Assembly: GCF_014646515.1 (NCBI RefSeq) | Contig: NZ_BMNK01000029.1 | Location: forward strand, 1-61,534 | Source of the DNA: Nonomuraea glycinis | GTDB lineage: Bacteria > Actinomycetota > Actinomycetes > Streptosporangiales > Streptosporangiaceae | Direction: 5' to 3' | Length of the DNA: 61,534 nucleotides | Shown: piece by piece, positions 59,081-61,534 of the stretch | Numbering within the stretch: position 1 is the stretch's first letter | Layout: each line of letters opens with the position of its first letter | Position numbers and translations under genes: made by a program | The notes under the pieces: model-generated | What the model was told of the DNA's origin: nothing | Database searches by the model: none | Seen by the model: only the letters and a program-made list of their open reading frames with translations

Positions 59081-60466
59081 ATGGCACGACGCACAGACGT
59101 CATGGACACCATCGTCAGCCTCGCCAAGCGCCGCGGGCTCGTTTACCCGTCGAGCGAGATCTACGGCGGACTGCGCGCGTCGTGGGACTACGGACCCCTG
59201 GGCGTCGAGCTGAAGAACAACGTCAAGCGGCAGTGGTGGCTGTCGATGGTCCAGGCCCGCGAGGACGTGGTGGGCCTCGACTCCTGCGTCATCCTGGCGC
59301 CCGAGGTGTGGAAGGCCAGCGGCCACGTCGAGACCTTCTCCGACCCGCTGACCGAGTGCCAGTCCTGCCACAAGCGCTTCCGCGCCGACCACCTCCTCGA
59401 GCACTACGAGGAGAAGAACGGCAAGCAGCCGGAGCACGGCCTGGCCGACATCACCTGCCCCAACTGCGGCAACAAGGGCACCTTCACCGAGCCCAGGCAG
59501 TTCAGCGGCCTGCTCAAGACCTACCTCGGCCCGGTCGAGGACGAGTCCGGCCTGGCCTACCTGCGCCCCGAGACCGCGCAGGGCATCTTCATCAACTACC
59601 TCAACGTGCAGCAGTCGGCGCGCAAGAAGGTCCCGTTCGGCATCGGCCAGGTCGGCAAGTCCTTCCGCAACGAGATCACGCCGGGCAACTTCATCTTCCG
59701 CACCCGCGAGTTCGAGCAGATGGAGATGGAGTTCTTCGTCAAGCCCGGCACCGACGAGGAGTGGCACCAGTACTGGATCGACGAGCGCTTCCGCTGGTAC
59801 TCCGACCTGGGCATCAACAAGGACAACCTGCGCCTGTACGAGCACCCGCAGGAGAAGCTGTCGCACTACTCCAAGCGCACGGTCGACGTCGAATACCGCT
59901 TCAACTTCACCGGCTCGGAGTGGGGTGAGCTCGAAGGCATCGCCAACCGCACCGACTTCGACCTGACCGCCCACTCCAAGGCGTCGGGCGTCGACCTCAG
60001 CTTCTTCGAGCAGGACACCGGCGAGCGTTACGTCCCGTTCGTCATCGAGCCCGCCGCCGGCGTCGACCGCGCCACGCTCACCTTCCTGCTCGACGCCTAC
60101 ACCGAGGACGAGGCGCCCAACGCCAAGGGCGTCATGGAGAAGCGCACGGTCATGCGGCTCGACCACCGGCTCGCCCCGGTCAAGGCCGCCGTGCTGCCGC
60201 TGTCGCGCAACGCCGACCTGTCGCCCAAGGCCCGCGACCTGGCCGCCCAGCTGCGCAGGCGCTGGAACGTCGAGTTCGACGACGCGGGCGCGATCGGCCG
60301 CCGCTACCGTCGCCAGGACGAGATCGGCACGCCGTTCTGCATCACGGTGGACTTCGACACCCTGGAGGACCAGGCGGTGACGGTCCGCGAGCGCGACACG
60401 ATGAGCCAGCAGCGCATCGCCCTCGACCAGGTGGACTCCTACCTGCGCCAGCACCTGAACGACTAG
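59081..60466 (+). CDS. glyS: Glycyl-tRNA synthetase (alpha2 type)
   Basis: A 461-aa class II aminoacyl-tRNA synthetase that charges tRNA-Gly. Motif 1 region: LVYPSSEIYGGLRASWDYGP. A zinc-like insert has ECQSCHKRF...TCPNCGNKG. Motif 2: SFRNEITPGNFIFRTREFEQ. Motif 3 near VIEPAAGVDRATLTFLLDA; the C-terminal anticodon-binding domain begins about residue 365. The single-gene alpha2 form is the usual actinobacterial type. Start ATG at 59081, about 11 bases after GGAAAGAG. Confidence 0.95.
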   Translation: MARRTDVMDTIVSLAKRRGLVYPSSEIYGGLRASWDYGPLGVELKNNVKRQWWLSMVQAREDVVGLDSCVILAPEVWKASGHVETFSDPLTECQSCHKRFRADHLLEHYEEKNGKQPEHGLADITCPNCGNKGTFTEPRQFSGLLKTYLGPVEDESGLAYLRPETAQGIFINYLNVQQSARKKVPFGIGQVGKSFRNEITPGNFIFRTREFEQMEMEFFVKPGTDEEWHQYWIDERFRWYSDLGINKDNLRLYEHPQEKLSHYSKRTVDVEYRFNFTGSEWGELEGIANRTDFDLTAHSKASGVDLSFFEQDTGERYVPFVIEPAAGVDRATLTFLLDAYTEDEAPNAKGVMEKRTVMRLDHRLAPVKAAVLPLSRNADLSPKARDLAAQLRRRWNVEFDDAGAIGRRYRRQDEIGTPFCITVDFDTLEDQAVTVRERDTMSQQRIALDQVDSYLRQHLND

Positions 60467-60496
60467 GTTCCCGGCGGACCTCACCGCCCGCCCTCG

Positions 60497-60526
60497 ACGC
60501 CGCCCGCCGCTCGCGACGGGCGGCGT
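60497..60526 (+). terminator. Hairpin terminator after glyS
   Basis: ACGCCGCCCG (60497-60506) pairs perfectly with CGGGCGGCGT (60517-60526), 30 bases after the glyS stop. Confidence 0.7.
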
Positions 60527-60640
60527 TGTGCGTGCCGGGCGCCCCGCCATCCGGCCACGGGGTCGCGACGCGCGCCCGCTGGGTTGGCTGGGCGGCGACG
60601 GCGTCGTGCAGGATCTTGTAGTCCGGCACGAGGTCCACCT

Positions 60641-61098
60641 CTAGGAGCGAGGTGGTCCGGTGACAGCAGCGATGACGGCATCGCGCACGACCACCTCCCC
60701 GGTGCCGTTCGCGCGGATCAGATGGAGCGTCACGCCCACCGCCGCCGTCTCCAGCGCGTTGGCGGCCACCTCGACCGGGTGCCGCAGACGGCCGGCGTCG
60801 TCGAACGCGCGCATCGAAGCCACCAGGTCGGCGTGGGCCATGGCCACCGCCGGAACGTCCTGGTGGGCCAAGGGGTGGCCGTACATGACGTTGTAGAGCG
60901 CGGGATGGGTGCCGAACCCAACATGCATGTCCTAGCCGCGCCGGAAGTCCGCGACGACATCGCCGGTCGTGCCTACGGCCCGTTTGCGGGTCAGGTAAAC
61001 GCTCGAAGCCGTCGGCGACCACGGCGTGCAGCAGACCGGCCTTGTCGCCGAAGTGGTGGTACAGCGTCGGCGGCCTGACCCCAGCGGCGGGTCTCGCA
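60641..61098 (-). pseudogene. Decayed TetR-family regulator
   Basis: Read on the minus strand, about 61080-61000 encodes AAGVRPPTLYHHFGDKAGLL, a TetR HTH, then VADGFERL. A frameshift near 60998 leads to YLTRKRAVGTTGDVVADFRR-G, then TAG where a tryptophan is expected (about 60930), then GFGTHPALYNVMYGHPL and AAVGVTLHLIRANGTGEV from the WHG-type C-terminal domain. The N-terminal ~20 codons are also gone. With one frameshift, one stop and no start, it cannot be functional. Confidence 0.75.
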
Positions 61099-61419
61099 TG
61101 GCGACGCAGGGCTGGGGCGACTCGGTGATGGGGTTAGTAACTGCTGTGGTCTGCTTCAGTGTCCTTCAGACTTCATCTGGTTTCCTCTGGCCTGATCGCG
61201 GCCTGTTGAGCGGTGATCGGGGTTGGTTCAGTGGTCTGCGCGTTGATGAACGGCAGGAGGAGCACTGTCGGGGCCTGGGGCTTCGCGCCGTGTCTGGCCG
61301 GCGCTGCCCGCCTCATCTCTCCATCGTCACGATGTGCGTGCAAAGCCTTACCCATTGTGCAGCCATGCTGTTAGAGTCGTTCGCACACACTCTCGAATAA
61401 GCGAGGGAGGGGGCGGGTC
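61099..61419. other. Non-coding, lower-GC flank of an IS element
   Basis: No convincing gene. The GC content is visibly lower than around it. A 60-codon minus-strand frame (61173-61355) has no Shine-Dalgarno or family. The stretch just before 61420 probably holds the left end of the TnpB-bearing element. Confidence 0.4.
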
Positions 61420-61534
61420 ATGCGGGTCGTGCAGGCCTACCGTTTCGCGCTGGACCCCACCGCGCGCCAGGGTGCCGCGCTGGCGTCGCATTGCGGGGCG
61501 GTGCGGGTGGCGTTCAACTGGGGTCTGGCGCAGG
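61420..61534 (+). mobile_element. tnpB: IS605/IS607-type TnpB (OrfB), 5' end only
   Basis: The frame from ATG 61420 reads MRVVQAYRFALDPTARQGAA then HCGAVRVAFNWGLAQ, the conserved N-terminal HTH_OrfB region of TnpB, the RNA-guided nuclease of IS200/IS605 and IS607 elements. GGAGGGGG lies about 10 bases upstream. The gene runs off the window end, so its integrity and its reRNA cannot be judged. Confidence 0.8.

Noticed and set aside
61173..61355. 60-codon minus-strand frame near the TnpB element
   Set aside because: No Shine-Dalgarno, no recognisable family, located in likely IS-flanking DNA.

Overview
This is high-GC actinomycete chromosome. Gene content (ECF sigma factor with a CU044_5270-type partner, DUF5941 and DUF6703 proteins, many overlapping ATGA junctions, leaderless-looking starts) fits a Streptosporangiaceae-like or related filamentous actinobacterium; the genus is inference. 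No rRNA, tRNA or CRISPR array was recognised.

Layout. 1-5.7 kb is a scarred accessory patch. An IS1380 transposase remnant and an IS982 transposase remnant flank an unknown protein and a LamG-LamG-NucA/NucB DNase-like protein that has no signal peptide. 6.0-7.0 kb holds a tandemly duplicated gene for a small basic secreted protein. 7.1-14.2 kb holds a TetR-controlled cassette (DHA2 efflux pump, rifampicin-phosphotransferase-like PEP-utilising enzyme, TetR), then a second TetR facing an internally deleted DUF2568 gene, an epimerase and a Gfo/Idh/MocA oxidoreductase. 14.2-22.9 kb: secreted serine protease, glutamate dehydrogenase, PhoD-like phosphatase, ECF sigma factor plus partner, and an Lrp / DDAH / ornithine aminotransferase set. 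23.0-28.1 kb: a GH1 beta-glucosidase fused in frame to a complete LacI-type repressor, a coiled-coil membrane protein, and a secreted GH16 glucanase behind a strong promoter with a GAGAGCGCTCTC palindrome. 28.2-38.9 kb: unknown lipoprotein and coiled-coil protein, a CDP-alcohol phosphatidyltransferase pair, recO, uppS, a cupin, a CGNR protein, an EamA transporter, and a znuA-znuC-znuB-zur operon with a Zur box.

39-58.2 kb is the main system: a probable oxalate/glyoxylate assimilation island. A PanE-like reductase (candidate oxalyl-CoA reductase) diverges from an operon of a ThDP decarboxylase (oxalyl-CoA decarboxylase-like), formyl-CoA:oxalate CoA-transferase, ADP-forming acyl-CoA synthetase, an NRAMP-fold transporter without its metal-binding motifs, a small membrane protein and TerC. 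A GntR regulator and an OFA-family (oxalate:formate antiporter-like) MFS follow. A second operon carries a SucCD paralogue, hydroxypyruvate isomerase-like protein, tartronate semialdehyde reductase, glyoxylate carboligase-like enzyme and an aldehyde dehydrogenase. Near-identical palindromes (GGTATRCNGTATGS) lie before both operons, the reductase, the OFA gene and the GntR gene, so one regulator probably controls the set. Working model: oxalate import, CoA activation, then either decarboxylation to formyl-CoA for energy or reduction to glyoxylate, which goes through tartronate semialdehyde to glycerate.

58.2-61.5 kb returns to housekeeping genes (DUF6703, ABM-domain protein, glyS) and ends in a decayed TetR gene and the 5' end of a TnpB gene cut by the window edge.
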